This document shows, piece after piece, positions 8,622 to 16,613 of a stretch of 57,164 nt of DNA; within the stretch, counting starts at the first letter, position 1; every line of letters starts with the position of its first letter. The DNA is from Lentisphaerota bacterium. Lineage in GTDB: Bacteria; Verrucomicrobiota; Kiritimatiellia; UBA8416; JABMPJ01. The stretch spans positions 1 through 57,164 of the forward strand of contig JABMPJ010000166.1 in assembly GCA_013203785.1 (NCBI GenBank), in the 5' to 3' direction. Under the pieces are notes generated by a model. That model ran no database searches. It saw only the letters and a program-made list of their open reading frames with translations, and was not told where the DNA came from. The position numbers and the translations under genes were made by a program.

Positions 8622-9629
8622 ATGATCATCAACATCCAGAGATTCACCGAGCAGGAGAAGCCGCACTGGGACCGCCTGGAAGCGCTCCTCCAGCGACGCG
8701 AGCGCGATGGGCTTGCGCGCATGGAACTACCCGATATTGTGGAGTTCCACGCGCTCTACGAGCGTGCTGCGGCGGACTTGGCAAGGCTTTCGACCTACTC
8801 CGGCGAGCGCGATATACGGCAGTACCTTGAGGCGCTCGTTGCCCGCGCCTATGGCGAGGTGCACGAGACACGCCGCCACGCGGTGCGCTTTCGCCCCCTG
8901 CACTGGCTCACCACCGTGCTGCCCTGTACCTTTCGCCGCCACATCCGAGCCTTCTGGCTGGCCGTTGCTGTAACGCTGGTCGGCTGCGTGCTCGGATCTT
9001 TCAGCATCGGACTGGACGCGACCGCCAAGGACATCCTAATGCCCTTTCCACACCTGCGCCAAGACCCCTCACAGCGCGTCGCCGACGAAGAGACGGAGTC
9101 GGACAACCGGATGGAAGGCCGGAAGGCACGAGGCGCCGCCTGGTATGTCACGCACAACACCAAAGTGGCCATCACCACGATGGCCCTCGGCGTAACATGG
9201 GGAGTCGGCACCATCGTTCTCCTGTTTACGAACGGCGTGATGCTCGGGGCCGTCTGCGCCGACTACGCGATCGCGGGCGAAACGCCATTCATGGTGGGAT
9301 GGCTCCTGCCGCACGGATCCGTCGAGATCCCGGCCATTGTCCTGGCGGGCCAGGCCGGGTTGATCCTCGCGCTGGCATTGATCGGATGGGGCGACGCGGT
9401 TCCATTGCGCCAACGACTGCGGCGCAGCACGCGGGATCTGATGACGATCATGGGTGGGGTGGCCATCCTCTTGGCGTGGGCGGGTTTCATCGAATCGTTC
9501 CTATCCCAATACCATGAGCCCACCATCCCGTATTGGGTCAAGATAGCATTTGGCAGCATCCAGCTACTCCTCCTGTGCGCCTACCTCGCCCTGGCGGGCC
9601 GTAAACACGAGAAAGCCGAGGCCGAATGA
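8622..9629 (+). CDS. SpoIIM-like (stage II sporulation protein M family) membrane protein
   Basis: 335 aa. A soluble helical N-terminus (1-100) with the pattern FHALYERAAADLARLSTY is followed by five membrane segments (about 110-131, 180-210, 228-255, 267-290 and 300-325). The segment order and the VGWLLPHGSVEIPAIVLAGQ motif fit the SpoIIM/DUF95 family. Homologues outside spore formers are common in MoxR/DUF58/RDD clusters, so no sporulation role is implied. The stop overlaps the next start as ATGA. Probably a permease-like or channel-like component (inference). Confidence 0.82.
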   Translation: MIINIQRFTEQEKPHWDRLEALLQRRERDGLARMELPDIVEFHALYERAAADLARLSTYSGERDIRQYLEALVARAYGEVHETRRHAVRFRPLHWLTTVLPCTFRRHIRAFWLAVAVTLVGCVLGSFSIGLDATAKDILMPFPHLRQDPSQRVADEETESDNRMEGRKARGAAWYVTHNTKVAITTMALGVTWGVGTIVLLFTNGVMLGAVCADYAIAGETPFMVGWLLPHGSVEIPAIVLAGQAGLILALALIGWGDAVPLRQRLRRSTRDLMTIMGGVAILLAWAGFIESFLSQYHEPTIPYWVKIAFGSIQLLLLCAYLALAGRKHEKAEAE

Positions 9630-10426
9630 CGCAGCGGCGCGCCACACTCACGATCCAGACACCCGAAGGCATCGCCTTCCCCCTCGTTCTGGCTGATCCC
9701 GTGGTGCGGTTCCTGGCCCTGGCGATTGATCGCGGTTGCATCTATATAGCCTCAATCGTTCTCTCGTCGGCACTCAACCTGCTGGGAGTGATCAGTCCCG
9801 ATCTGGCCGGTGCAACCATCATGCTCGCCATCTTCGTGCTTAGCATTGGCTACCCGATCTTTTTGGAGTGGACATGGCAGGGGCAGACGCTGGGCAAGCG
9901 AATCATGCGGTTGCGCGTGATCGACGAAGATGGCCTGCGGCTTCATTTTGACCAGATCGTGATCCGGAATTTGCTGCGTTTCGTCGATGCACTGCCCGCC
10001 TTCTATCTCGTGGGAGGCATTGCCAGCATCGTCAACGCACGCGGGCAACGCTTAGGTGACCTCGCCGCCAACACCATTGTGATCCGGCACCCTCGCATCC
10101 TGTCGCCAGACCTGGAACAGATCGCACCACCCGCCTACAACTCGCTGCGCGACTACCCGCACCTCGTCGCACGTCTGCGCCAGCAGTTACCGCCCGAGGG
10201 TGCGCATCTCGCCCTGCAAGCCGTCTTGCGGCGTGAACGCTTCGACGACAGCGCGCGCGTGGAACTCTTCGCCGAGATTCGAACCTACCTGGCCGAGCTC
10301 ACTCCGTTTCCTGCCGAATCCACCGAGAGCATGAGCGACGAGCAATACGTCCGCAACGTGGTCGACGTGGTATTCAGGACTGAGCCCAGCCCATCGGTGA
10401 CCCCTCTCGACCTGTCGAAACGCTGA
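9626..10426 (+). CDS. RDD family membrane protein
   Basis: 266 aa, last gene of the cluster. The N-terminal RDD domain contains the defining pattern VRFLALAIDRG (near 30-40), GQTLGKRIMRLRVIDEDG (about 88-105) and a third polar membrane motif, spread over three to four hydrophobic segments in residues 30-155. The C-terminal 100 residues are soluble and charged. RDD plus SpoIIM-like genes are a recurring pair. It is the second RDD protein of the cluster; the first (542-1309) carries a GYF-like domain. It overlaps the SpoIIM-like gene by 4 bases. No terminator is visible before the next gene. Confidence 0.85.
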   Translation: MTQRRATLTIQTPEGIAFPLVLADPVVRFLALAIDRGCIYIASIVLSSALNLLGVISPDLAGATIMLAIFVLSIGYPIFLEWTWQGQTLGKRIMRLRVIDEDGLRLHFDQIVIRNLLRFVDALPAFYLVGGIASIVNARGQRLGDLAANTIVIRHPRILSPDLEQIAPPAYNSLRDYPHLVARLRQQLPPEGAHLALQAVLRRERFDDSARVELFAEIRTYLAELTPFPAESTESMSDEQYVRNVVDVVFRTEPSPSVTPLDLSKR

Positions 10427-10492
10427 GGACAACGCTTTGGTATTGAGTTCATGGGGAAGTCCATGGCAGCCTGCTGGCCTTTGTGACACGGC

Positions 10493-12019
10493 ATGGGGGC
10501 TGCGAAATTGACGATGAGAGAAAACGGTACATCGGATTCCATCATTGAAGACCCAGACATTCTGTTGATCGGCGGGGGCATCATGAGTGCCACGCTTGGG
10601 GTCATGTCGCGTGAACTGGCACCGGAGCGCAGTATCCAGATCGTAGAGGCGCTGCCCCGCGTAGCCCAGGAGAGTTCCGGGGCCTGGAACAATGCCGGCA
10701 CGGGCCATGCCGCTCTGTGCGAACTGAACTACACGCCCGTGGGTCAAGACGGTGAGATTGACATCACCAAGGCGCTCGCTATCAATGAACGATTCGAGAC
10801 GACGAAGCATTTCTGGTCGTACCTTGTCAGGCGGGGCCTCATTGGTGACCCGGCCTCCTTTGTACATCCCTGCCCTCACATGAGCTTTGTCTGCGGGGCG
10901 GAGAATCAAGACTTTCTGCGTCGTCGCCACGCGGCCATGACGCATAGCCACCTCTTCGAGACGATGCAGTTCACGACCGATCATGCCGAGATCGCGCAGT
11001 GGGCGCCACTCTTGATGCAGGGCCGACCAGCCGATGCCGTGCTGGCGGCCACGCGCGTAGAGGCCGGCACCGATGTGGACTATGGCTCCCTCACGACGCA
11101 GCTGATCGACGCCCTCGTTTCACAGGATGGCGTCGCATTGGCCCTCGACACCAGAGTGACCGGTCTGCGTCGCGAGTCAAACGGGAGATGGCGCGTCAGC
11201 ATCAACGGGCCGCACGGCGGACGGCGAATTCTGCGGCCGCGCGTCATCTTCATCGGTGCCGGTGGCGCGGCCCTGCACCTGTTGCAGAAGTCCGGTATTC
11301 CTGAGGGCAAAGGCTATGGGGGGTTCCCTGTCAGCGGACAGTTTCTCGTGTGCAGGGATCCAGCAATTATCGCACGCCACGCGGTCAAGGCGTACGGCAA
11401 AGCCGAACTGGGGGCACCCCCCATGTCCGTGCCACACCTCGACACCCGCTTCACAGGCGGCAGCCGCTCCCTCCTCTTCGGTCCCTATGCCGGGTTTTCT
11501 CCGAAATTCCTCAAATCAGGATCCAACCTTGATCTGCTTGCCTCCATCAAGGCCGACAACCTGGCACCGATGCTGGCCGTCGGGAGAGACAACATGGACC
11601 TGACCCGCTATCTGATCAGAGAATGCAGGAAACACCACAGTGCGCGTTGTGATAATCTGCGCGAGTTCTTTCCCGAGGCCAGGGATGACGACTGGACCCT
11701 CATCACGGCGGGCCAGCGCGTGCAGATCATCAAGCGCCACCCACGCACCACCGGAACGCTACAGTTTGGCACTGAAGTTGTCGCCTCAGCCGACGGCTCG
11801 CTGGCGACCCTGCTAGGTGCCTCTCCCGGCGCGTCCAGTGCCGTCTCCATCATGCTGGACGTCCTGCAGAAGTGCTTCCCTCGGGAGATGGCCTCCCATG
11901 AATGGAAGACGCGGCTCGCCGATATGGTGCCGGCCTACGGCGTTGACCTGGCTCACAACGAGTCACTCTGCAAAGAGCTGGCGGCCAAGACGACGGCGGC
12001 CCTGAAACTTGCAATGTAA
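10493..12019 (+). CDS. mqo: Malate:quinone oxidoreductase
   Basis: 508 aa, the usual length. It oxidises L-malate to oxaloacetate with FAD and passes electrons to the quinone pool, as a peripheral protein on the inner face of the cytoplasmic membrane. The FAD-binding motif DILLIGGGIMSATLG is near residues 20-35, followed by the family hallmark SSGAWNNAGTGHAALCELNY (about 62-81). The C-terminal HPRTTGTLQFGTEVVASADG and LLGASPGAS segments are also typical. Met 8 (10514) is an alternative start; neither start has a strong ribosome site. It stands alone between the envelope cluster and a response regulator. Confidence 0.95.
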   Translation: MGAAKLTMRENGTSDSIIEDPDILLIGGGIMSATLGVMSRELAPERSIQIVEALPRVAQESSGAWNNAGTGHAALCELNYTPVGQDGEIDITKALAINERFETTKHFWSYLVRRGLIGDPASFVHPCPHMSFVCGAENQDFLRRRHAAMTHSHLFETMQFTTDHAEIAQWAPLLMQGRPADAVLAATRVEAGTDVDYGSLTTQLIDALVSQDGVALALDTRVTGLRRESNGRWRVSINGPHGGRRILRPRVIFIGAGGAALHLLQKSGIPEGKGYGGFPVSGQFLVCRDPAIIARHAVKAYGKAELGAPPMSVPHLDTRFTGGSRSLLFGPYAGFSPKFLKSGSNLDLLASIKADNLAPMLAVGRDNMDLTRYLIRECRKHHSARCDNLREFFPEARDDDWTLITAGQRVQIIKRHPRTTGTLQFGTEVVASADGSLATLLGASPGASSAVSIMLDVLQKCFPREMASHEWKTRLADMVPAYGVDLAHNESLCKELAAKTTAALKLAM

Positions 12020-12186
12020 TCACGGAGACTGACGGCCGTTAAGGTTACGATGCAAAACGCATGATCGCGCATTGTCTCCCCGGCTTGCGAGGCCGCTCAC
12101 CCTCCCACCTGGACGAACACGGGATTTCTTAGGGAGGGGCCCGGACGTCCAGGGCCGCATGGATAGGATGCCATAAGGCGAATTGC

Positions 12187-12206
12187 TGGGGTGCAATTGC
12201 ATCCCA
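12187..12206. promoter_or_regulatory. Near-perfect palindrome upstream of the receiver gene
   Basis: TGGGGTGCAATTGCATCCCA is a 20-bp inverted repeat with one non-complementary pair (G12191/T12202) around a perfect TGCAATTGCA core. It lies 8 bases upstream of the sigma-54-like element and 56 bases before the receiver gene's ATG. The position suits an operator, but no regulator can be assigned. Confidence 0.35.
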
Positions 12207-12213
12207 CCTGAAC

Positions 12214-12229
12214 TGGCATAGATAGTGCT
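12214..12229 (+). promoter_or_regulatory. Candidate sigma-54 promoter (-24/-12)
   Basis: TGGCATAGATAGTGCT has GG (12215-12216) and GC (12227-12228) separated by exactly 10 bases, the diagnostic sigma-54 spacing, and matches TGGCA and TGCT of the consensus. It ends 33 bases before the response-regulator ATG. A sigma-54-type activator is encoded at 19514-20884. Single matches of this kind occur by chance, so confidence is moderate. Confidence 0.4.
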
Positions 12230-12262
12230 CTATACAACTGAAACGGAACTATTCAGGAGATT

Positions 12263-12622
12263 ATGGTGAAAGTGCTGGTGGTAGATGATGATTTTGCCTC
12301 GCTCGGGACGCTCTGCAATATGCTGAGAACCTGCGGAAACACGGTGGATATGTCCCCGAGCGCTCAGAACGCTATACAGCGCCTGAGTACGACAACCTAT
12401 GACGTTATCTTTCTCGACTACAATATGCCCACGCACAACGGTGTGTGGTTCATGCGAAATGCCGGCGTGCCGCCAGACACTGCGGTGATACTGGTGACCG
12501 GATTCGCTGATCCAGTTGCCCTGTCAGACTTCAGGCGTTTGGGCATTGAAGTGGTAATAGAGAAGCCCTTCACGCTCGTCGCCATTCAGGGATGCCTCAA
12601 AGGTGTGCTGAACGCCGCATAG
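12263..12622 (+). CDS. Stand-alone response-regulator receiver protein
   Basis: 119 aa, a single CheY-like receiver with no output domain. All functional positions are present: acidic pair D8/D9, phosphoacceptor D52 (FLDYNMP), T79 and K101 (EKPF). A good ribosome site (AGGAG) precedes the ATG. Such proteins relay phosphate or bind targets directly. There is no kinase beside it; the nearest are at 20881-22275 and 54939-56549, so the partner is unknown. A sigma-54-like promoter and a palindrome lie just upstream. Confidence 0.85.
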   Translation: MVKVLVVDDDFASLGTLCNMLRTCGNTVDMSPSAQNAIQRLSTTTYDVIFLDYNMPTHNGVWFMRNAGVPPDTAVILVTGFADPVALSDFRRLGIEVVIEKPFTLVAIQGCLKGVLNAA

Positions 12623-12642
12623 GAGAAGATAGCGGCTGAGCT

Positions 12643-12690
12643 GCCCCCCATGAACCGGCAACCGCAGAGATGGGGGCTTCTCATGGGGGC
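12643..12690 (+). other. C-rich/G-rich inverted repeat between receiver gene and hrpB
   Basis: GCCCCCCATGA (12643-12653) can pair with TCATGGGGGC (12681-12690, one bulged C) or through GCCCCC with GGGGGC at 12672-12677, so two mutually exclusive hairpins are possible. No T-run follows, so it is not a classical terminator. It lies 20 bases after the receiver stop and 23 before hrpB. Confidence 0.35.
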
Positions 12691-12712
12691 TCTGTTGACG
12701 TAGCCTGCCCTG

Positions 12713-15244
12713 ATGTCAGCGCTTCCAATATATGCGGTTCAGGACGAGATCGTCGGGGCCCTGCGGACGGGGCCCTTCGTGATTGTGGAGGCGCCGACCG
12801 GATCGGGCAAGTCGACCCAGGTCCCGCAGATGCTGCTGGATGCAGGCTTGGCGTGTGAGGGTCGGATCGTTGTGTTGCAGCCGCGAAGGCTGGCCGCGCG
12901 GATGCTGGCCCGGCGAGTGGCCTCCGAGCGCGCGGTCACACTGGGCGACGAAGTGGGGTACCAAGTGCGGTTCGACAACCGCTCCAGCCGCACGACCCGA
13001 ATCAAATTTGAGACGGACGGCATCATCCTGCGCGAGCTGCAAGGCGATCCGCTCCTGCACGAAGTGGCGGTGATCATCTTCGACGAGTTTCACGAACGCC
13101 ACCTCTATTCCGACATCATGCTGGGACTGGCCAAACGGCTACAGGCAGGCGGGCGGCCCGATCTGAAGCTGGTGGTGATGTCGGCCACACTCGAAACGGA
13201 TGCGTTGCTGGAGCTGCTTGGACACTGCCCAGTCGTACGCACGGAGGGCCGCACTTTCCCCGTCGAAATGCGCTACCTGAAACCGAATGCTCAGGTGGCC
13301 AAGCGACCGCCCTGGGAACTGGTGGCACGCGAGCTGCCCGGCGTCCTGCGCGATCATCCGGACGGGGATGTGCTGATCTTTATGCCGGGGGCCTATGAGA
13401 TTCGGCGCACGCTGGAGGCCATCCGGCGTGAAACGGCGGCGCGCGACTGCCTCGTGATGCCACTTTACGGCGATCTCTCACCCGAGGAGCAGGATCGAGC
13501 AGTGAGCCCAGCATCGCAACGCAAAATCATCGTCGCCACTAACGTGGCCGAGACGTCGCTCACGATCGAGGGCATCCAGGTGGTGATCGACAGCGGACTG
13601 GTTCGCCGCTCCAGCTTCGATCCACGACGCGGGATCAATACGCTGCTCATAGAGAAACATAGTCAGGCCTCCGCCACGCAGCGCGCCGGACGGGCCGGGC
13701 GTACGGCACCGGGGCTCTGTTTGCGGTTGTGGAGCGAGCGGGATCAGGCCCGGCGGCCGGCCCACGAATTGCCAGAACTGCTGCGTGTGGATCTGGCCGA
13801 GACGCTGCTCCAGCTCAAACAGGCAGGCATCACATCGCTACACGATTTCGACTGGGTCACCCCGCCGCCACCCAGCGCGGTGCAAAGCGCCATCGCGCTA
13901 TTGCAGACGCTGGGCGCACTGGGCGAACAGGAAGAGGTAACACCGCTGGGGTCCCGCATGGTGGCATTTCCACTCCACCCGCGTGTGGCGCGCATGCTGA
14001 TCGCTGCGGAGCACTTTGGCTGTGTACCGACACTCTGCCTGGTGGCGGCGCTGCTACAGGAGCGTAGCATACTGCTGTCGCGACCGGGAACAGCCGTTCG
14101 GGAGCGACAGCTCAATCTATTGGCGGGGCGCGAGGAGTCAGACATTCTGCTCATGCTGAGGGCGTGGGAAGAGGCGCAAAGGAGCGGATTCAAGAGGGAG
14201 GCGTGCGAAGCCATCGGCGTACACGGACAAGCGGCCCGAGCGGCCGGCGAACTACAGCGGCAGCTTGAACGTACCGCCGAGGCAATGGGGGTCGACTGCT
14301 TTGAGGTGTCTCCTGCCCCCGAGAGCATTTACCGCTGCCTGTTGACCGGGTTCGCGGACCATGTGGCGATACGCACGGGTAGCGGGCGTTGCTCTCTGGT
14401 GGGCGGACGACGTGGCAGTGTGGCGCCGGATTCGGTCGTGGACCGGGAGCACAAGCTTCTTGTGGCGGCAGAGATCAATGAGATTGGGACACGACAGGGA
14501 GCGGTGGATGTAAAACTGTCAGGCCTGACGGCCATTGAGCCGGAGTGGCTGGCGGAGCTCTTCCCTGGGAGCCTGCATGAGCGACGGAGCGTCACGTACG
14601 ACCCCGTCACTCAGCGCATGCGGGCCGAACGGCAATGCTGCTTTCGCGATCTGGTGATCACTGCGGAGCGGGCTGATGATGTAAGCGATGACGAAGCTGC
14701 GGCAGCGCTAGCCGGTGAGGTCACGGCAGGGCGGATTGGTCTGAAGCTGTGGGACCGCAAGGTGGAGAGCTGGATCGCCAGGATCAATCTGGTGGCGGGA
14801 CACGCCCCGGAGCTCGGCGTGCCGCCAATGACGGAAAGAGATCGGGCCGCACTGGTTGAGCAAATCTGCCACGGTGCCCGCAGCGGCAAGGCGGTCAAGA
14901 GCCGCCCGGTGTGGCCGGTGCTGGAGCAATGGCTGAGTAAGGCGCAGACAGCCGCGGTGAAAGCCTATGCGCCGGAGCGAGTACGAATCGAGAACGGGCG
15001 AGAACCGCAGTTGCACTATGATGATCCGAGCGGACCGTACATTGCGATGCGGATCCAGGAGCTCTACGACACACACCAGGCACCACTGATCTGCAATGGG
15101 GCGGTGCGGGTCAAAGTTCGGATACTGGGACCCAATCAACGGCCGATTCAGATCACGGATGACCTGGCCAGTTTCTGGGAGCGCGGGTACGAGCAGGCGA
15201 AGAAAGCCTTGCGGGGGCGCTACCCGAAGCATGAGTGGAGGTAG
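12713..15244 (+). CDS. hrpB: ATP-dependent helicase HrpB (DEAH family)
   Basis: 843 aa, full length. Residues 27-35 (APTGSGKST) are Walker A, and IIFDEFHERHLYSDIMLGL near 122-140 holds the DEFH variant of the DEAH box typical of HrpB. MSATLE is motif III, and GRAGRTAPGLCLRLWSE is motif VI. The C-terminal HrpB-specific region is present (YPKHEW at the end, preceded by LASFWERGYEQAKKALRGRY). HrpB is a superfamily 2 DExH helicase whose biological substrate is poorly defined. No clear ribosome site precedes the ATG. A minus-strand terminator begins just after its stop. Confidence 0.95.
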   Translation: MSALPIYAVQDEIVGALRTGPFVIVEAPTGSGKSTQVPQMLLDAGLACEGRIVVLQPRRLAARMLARRVASERAVTLGDEVGYQVRFDNRSSRTTRIKFETDGIILRELQGDPLLHEVAVIIFDEFHERHLYSDIMLGLAKRLQAGGRPDLKLVVMSATLETDALLELLGHCPVVRTEGRTFPVEMRYLKPNAQVAKRPPWELVARELPGVLRDHPDGDVLIFMPGAYEIRRTLEAIRRETAARDCLVMPLYGDLSPEEQDRAVSPASQRKIIVATNVAETSLTIEGIQVVIDSGLVRRSSFDPRRGINTLLIEKHSQASATQRAGRAGRTAPGLCLRLWSERDQARRPAHELPELLRVDLAETLLQLKQAGITSLHDFDWVTPPPPSAVQSAIALLQTLGALGEQEEVTPLGSRMVAFPLHPRVARMLIAAEHFGCVPTLCLVAALLQERSILLSRPGTAVRERQLNLLAGREESDILLMLRAWEEAQRSGFKREACEAIGVHGQAARAAGELQRQLERTAEAMGVDCFEVSPAPESIYRCLLTGFADHVAIRTGSGRCSLVGGRRGSVAPDSVVDREHKLLVAAEINEIGTRQGAVDVKLSGLTAIEPEWLAELFPGSLHERRSVTYDPVTQRMRAERQCCFRDLVITAERADDVSDDEAAAALAGEVTAGRIGLKLWDRKVESWIARINLVAGHAPELGVPPMTERDRAALVEQICHGARSGKAVKSRPVWPVLEQWLSKAQTAAVKAYAPERVRIENGREPQLHYDDPSGPYIAMRIQELYDTHQAPLICNGAVRVKVRILGPNQRPIQITDDLASFWERGYEQAKKALRGRYPKHEWR

Positions 15245-15251
15245 ACCTGAC

Positions 15252-15304
15252 AAAAAACAGGGGCCGCTGCCTTGTGCACGCAACAGCGACCCCCGTGCCC
15301 CTGT
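15252..15304 (-). terminator. Rho-independent terminator on the minus strand
   Basis: Read on the minus strand, ACAGGGGC pairs with GCCCCTGT (15257-15264 and 15297-15304), CGCTG pairs with CAGCG inside it, and a TTTTTT run follows directly (15252-15257). The T-run is on the minus-strand side only, so it stops transcripts coming from the hisF side, 460 bases beyond the hisF stop, rather than hrpB transcripts. Confidence 0.65.
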
Positions 15305-15454
15305 ATGCGCCAGCCATCCGGAACTCTCGTCACCGCACAGCCAACACCATACAAAAGCAGTTACTACAATAAACCTCTAAACACCATACACACCTCCAAT
15401 GTTGATGTATTCAATGTCTGCCTTTTGATTAAAGCAGGAAGCGGGCCAATGCCT

Positions 15455-15487
15455 GAGGTCAGAAGTCGGAGATCAGAGGTAGGAAGG
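15455..15487. repeat. Purine-rich degenerate octamer repeat (AGGTCAGA-type)
   Basis: The segment is a run of related octamers (AGGTCAGA, AGTCGGAG, ATCAGAGG, TAGGAAGG). I associate such degenerate repeats with intergenic regions of PVC genomes. Only one copy of this type is seen in this window, so the dispersed-repeat status is inferred. Confidence 0.4.
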
Positions 15488-15508
15488 ACCGATGGAGCAG
15501 AGGCCCCG

Positions 15509-15640
15509 TTCAATGTCCAACAGCCAACAAGGAACTCCCAATATCCAAAAGTGGGAGAGAGGGGCGAATGGTACGCGTAGGCACTTCAATTCGCATTCCT
15601 CGCTCGGTTGGATATTCCTGGTTGGTTATTGGATATTCAC
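15509..15640. repeat. Imperfect inverted-repeat element with GGATATTGG-type arms
   Basis: The left arm (15509-15548; contains CAATGTCCAACAGCCAAC and CCCAATATCCAA) is largely complementary to the right arm (15608-15640; contains TTGGATATTCC and TTATTGGATATTC). Each arm is itself made of degenerate repeats of a TTGGATATT unit, and about 60 bases separate the arms. No transposase is encoded. It resembles a non-autonomous dispersed element or a long hairpin in the 3' region of the his transcript. Confidence 0.5.
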
Positions 15641-15765
15641 CGAGGAAAGATACCTGAGACGGGCTGGATTCTGAATCTCCAGGGCTCACAGGACATGCCC
15701 CGACCTCCTGCTGTCTCAAAACCACACTGCGGGCTGAACCACGCGGCATGATTACGTTACAGGGG

Positions 15766-16545
15766 TCACCACCGGTGGCGAATGGGAATGCCAGCGGCGG
15801 CCAGTTCGGCCTTCAGCGCCGGGATGGTCGTATCCCCCGTATGGATCATGCCGGCAATAATGGCTGCGTCGGCATGGGCCTGTTCGAAGACATCGACCAG
15901 ATGCTGGGCGTTGCCCGCCCCGCCGGAGGCGACCACAGGGACAGGGACATTTTCGGCGATCAACTTAGTGAGCGCGATCTCGAAGCCCGCGCGGGTGCCA
16001 TCGGCGTCCACGGAGTTCACGACGATCTCGCCAACGCCCAACTCCACTGCCCGGCGCGCCCAGGCGAGGGCATCCATGCCCGTCCGCACGCGAAAACCGC
16101 GCGTCGTGATCTCGTAGCCGCTGGGACAGCGCTCTGGGTCGTCCACGGCCAGCGGATCCATACCCAGCACAATGCACTGTGAGCCAAACGCCTTGGCCCC
16201 TTCGGCAATGATGTTCGGGTTCTGTACGGCCAGTGAATTCACGGAGACCTTTTCCGCCCCAGCCAGCAGCACCCGCGACATATCCGCTAGCGTCGAAATC
16301 CCCCCGCCCACAGCAAAGGGAATACGGATCGCCCGGGCCACTTCGGCGACCATTTCGATATCAATCGGACGCCCCTCGGCCGACGCCGTAATGTCATAGA
16401 ACACCAGCTCGTCGCAGCCTTCCTCGTAATACTTCGCCGCCATCTCAACCGGATCGCCCAGATCGACATTGTTCTTAAATTTTACGCCCTTCGTAACCCG
16501 CTTCGCGCGAATATCCAAGCAAGGAATAATACGTTTTGTTAGCAT
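15766..16545 (-). CDS. hisF: Imidazole glycerol phosphate synthase, cyclase subunit HisF
   Basis: 259 aa. With HisH it converts PRFAR plus glutamine-derived ammonia to imidazole glycerol phosphate and AICAR in histidine synthesis. The start KRIIPCLDIRAKRVTKGVKF holds catalytic Asp 11, and VLGMDPLAVDD holds the second catalytic Asp near 130. Phosphate-binding loops AVGGGIST (about 79-86) and VVASGGAGN are intact, and the length is standard. It lies downstream of hisH on the same strand, and the 68-bp gap between them consists of a dispersed repeat. Confidence 0.96.
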   Translation of the reverse strand: MLTKRIIPCLDIRAKRVTKGVKFKNNVDLGDPVEMAAKYYEEGCDELVFYDITASAEGRPIDIEMVAEVARAIRIPFAVGGGISTLADMSRVLLAGAEKVSVNSLAVQNPNIIAEGAKAFGSQCIVLGMDPLAVDDPERCPSGYEITTRGFRVRTGMDALAWARRAVELGVGEIVVNSVDADGTRAGFEIALTKLIAENVPVPVVASGGAGNAQHLVDVFEQAHADAAIIAGMIHTGDTTIPALKAELAAAGIPIRHRW

Positions 16546-16552
16546 GGAAATT

Positions 16553-16613
16553 CACCACATCCGTGTCTATCTGCGTTCATCCGTGGTTCCTCTATTTCCT
16601 CTTGTCCTTGTGG
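16553..16613. repeat. ACCACGGATGAACGC-type repeat filling the hisH-hisF gap
   Basis: On the minus strand the gap reads AACCACAAGGACAAGAGGAA, then ACCACGGATGAACGCAGAT and AGACACGGATG. Both halves are degenerate ACCACnnGGA/ACACGGAT repeats. I recall ACCACGGATGAACACGGATG-like strings as frequent intergenic repeats in PVC and other environmental genomes. Here the repeat forms the whole spacer inside a two-gene operon, immediately before the hisF start. Confidence 0.5.

Larger units (their letters stand above)
15305..15765. other. Spacer between hrpB and hisF, repeat-rich, no gene seen
   Basis: No convincing coding frame. The left part (about 15330-15435) is AT-rich compared with its surroundings. 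The right part holds the purine-rich repeat at 15455-15487 and the inverted-repeat element at 15509-15640. The nearest gene ends are hrpB (+) and hisF (-), so the two genes converge on this spacer. Transcripts from hisH-hisF would run through it to the minus-strand terminator at its left edge. Confidence 0.5.

Noticed and set aside
8622-9629. Evidence for sporulation
   Set aside because: SpoIIM-like proteins are widespread in non-spore formers and the neighbours are envelope genes.
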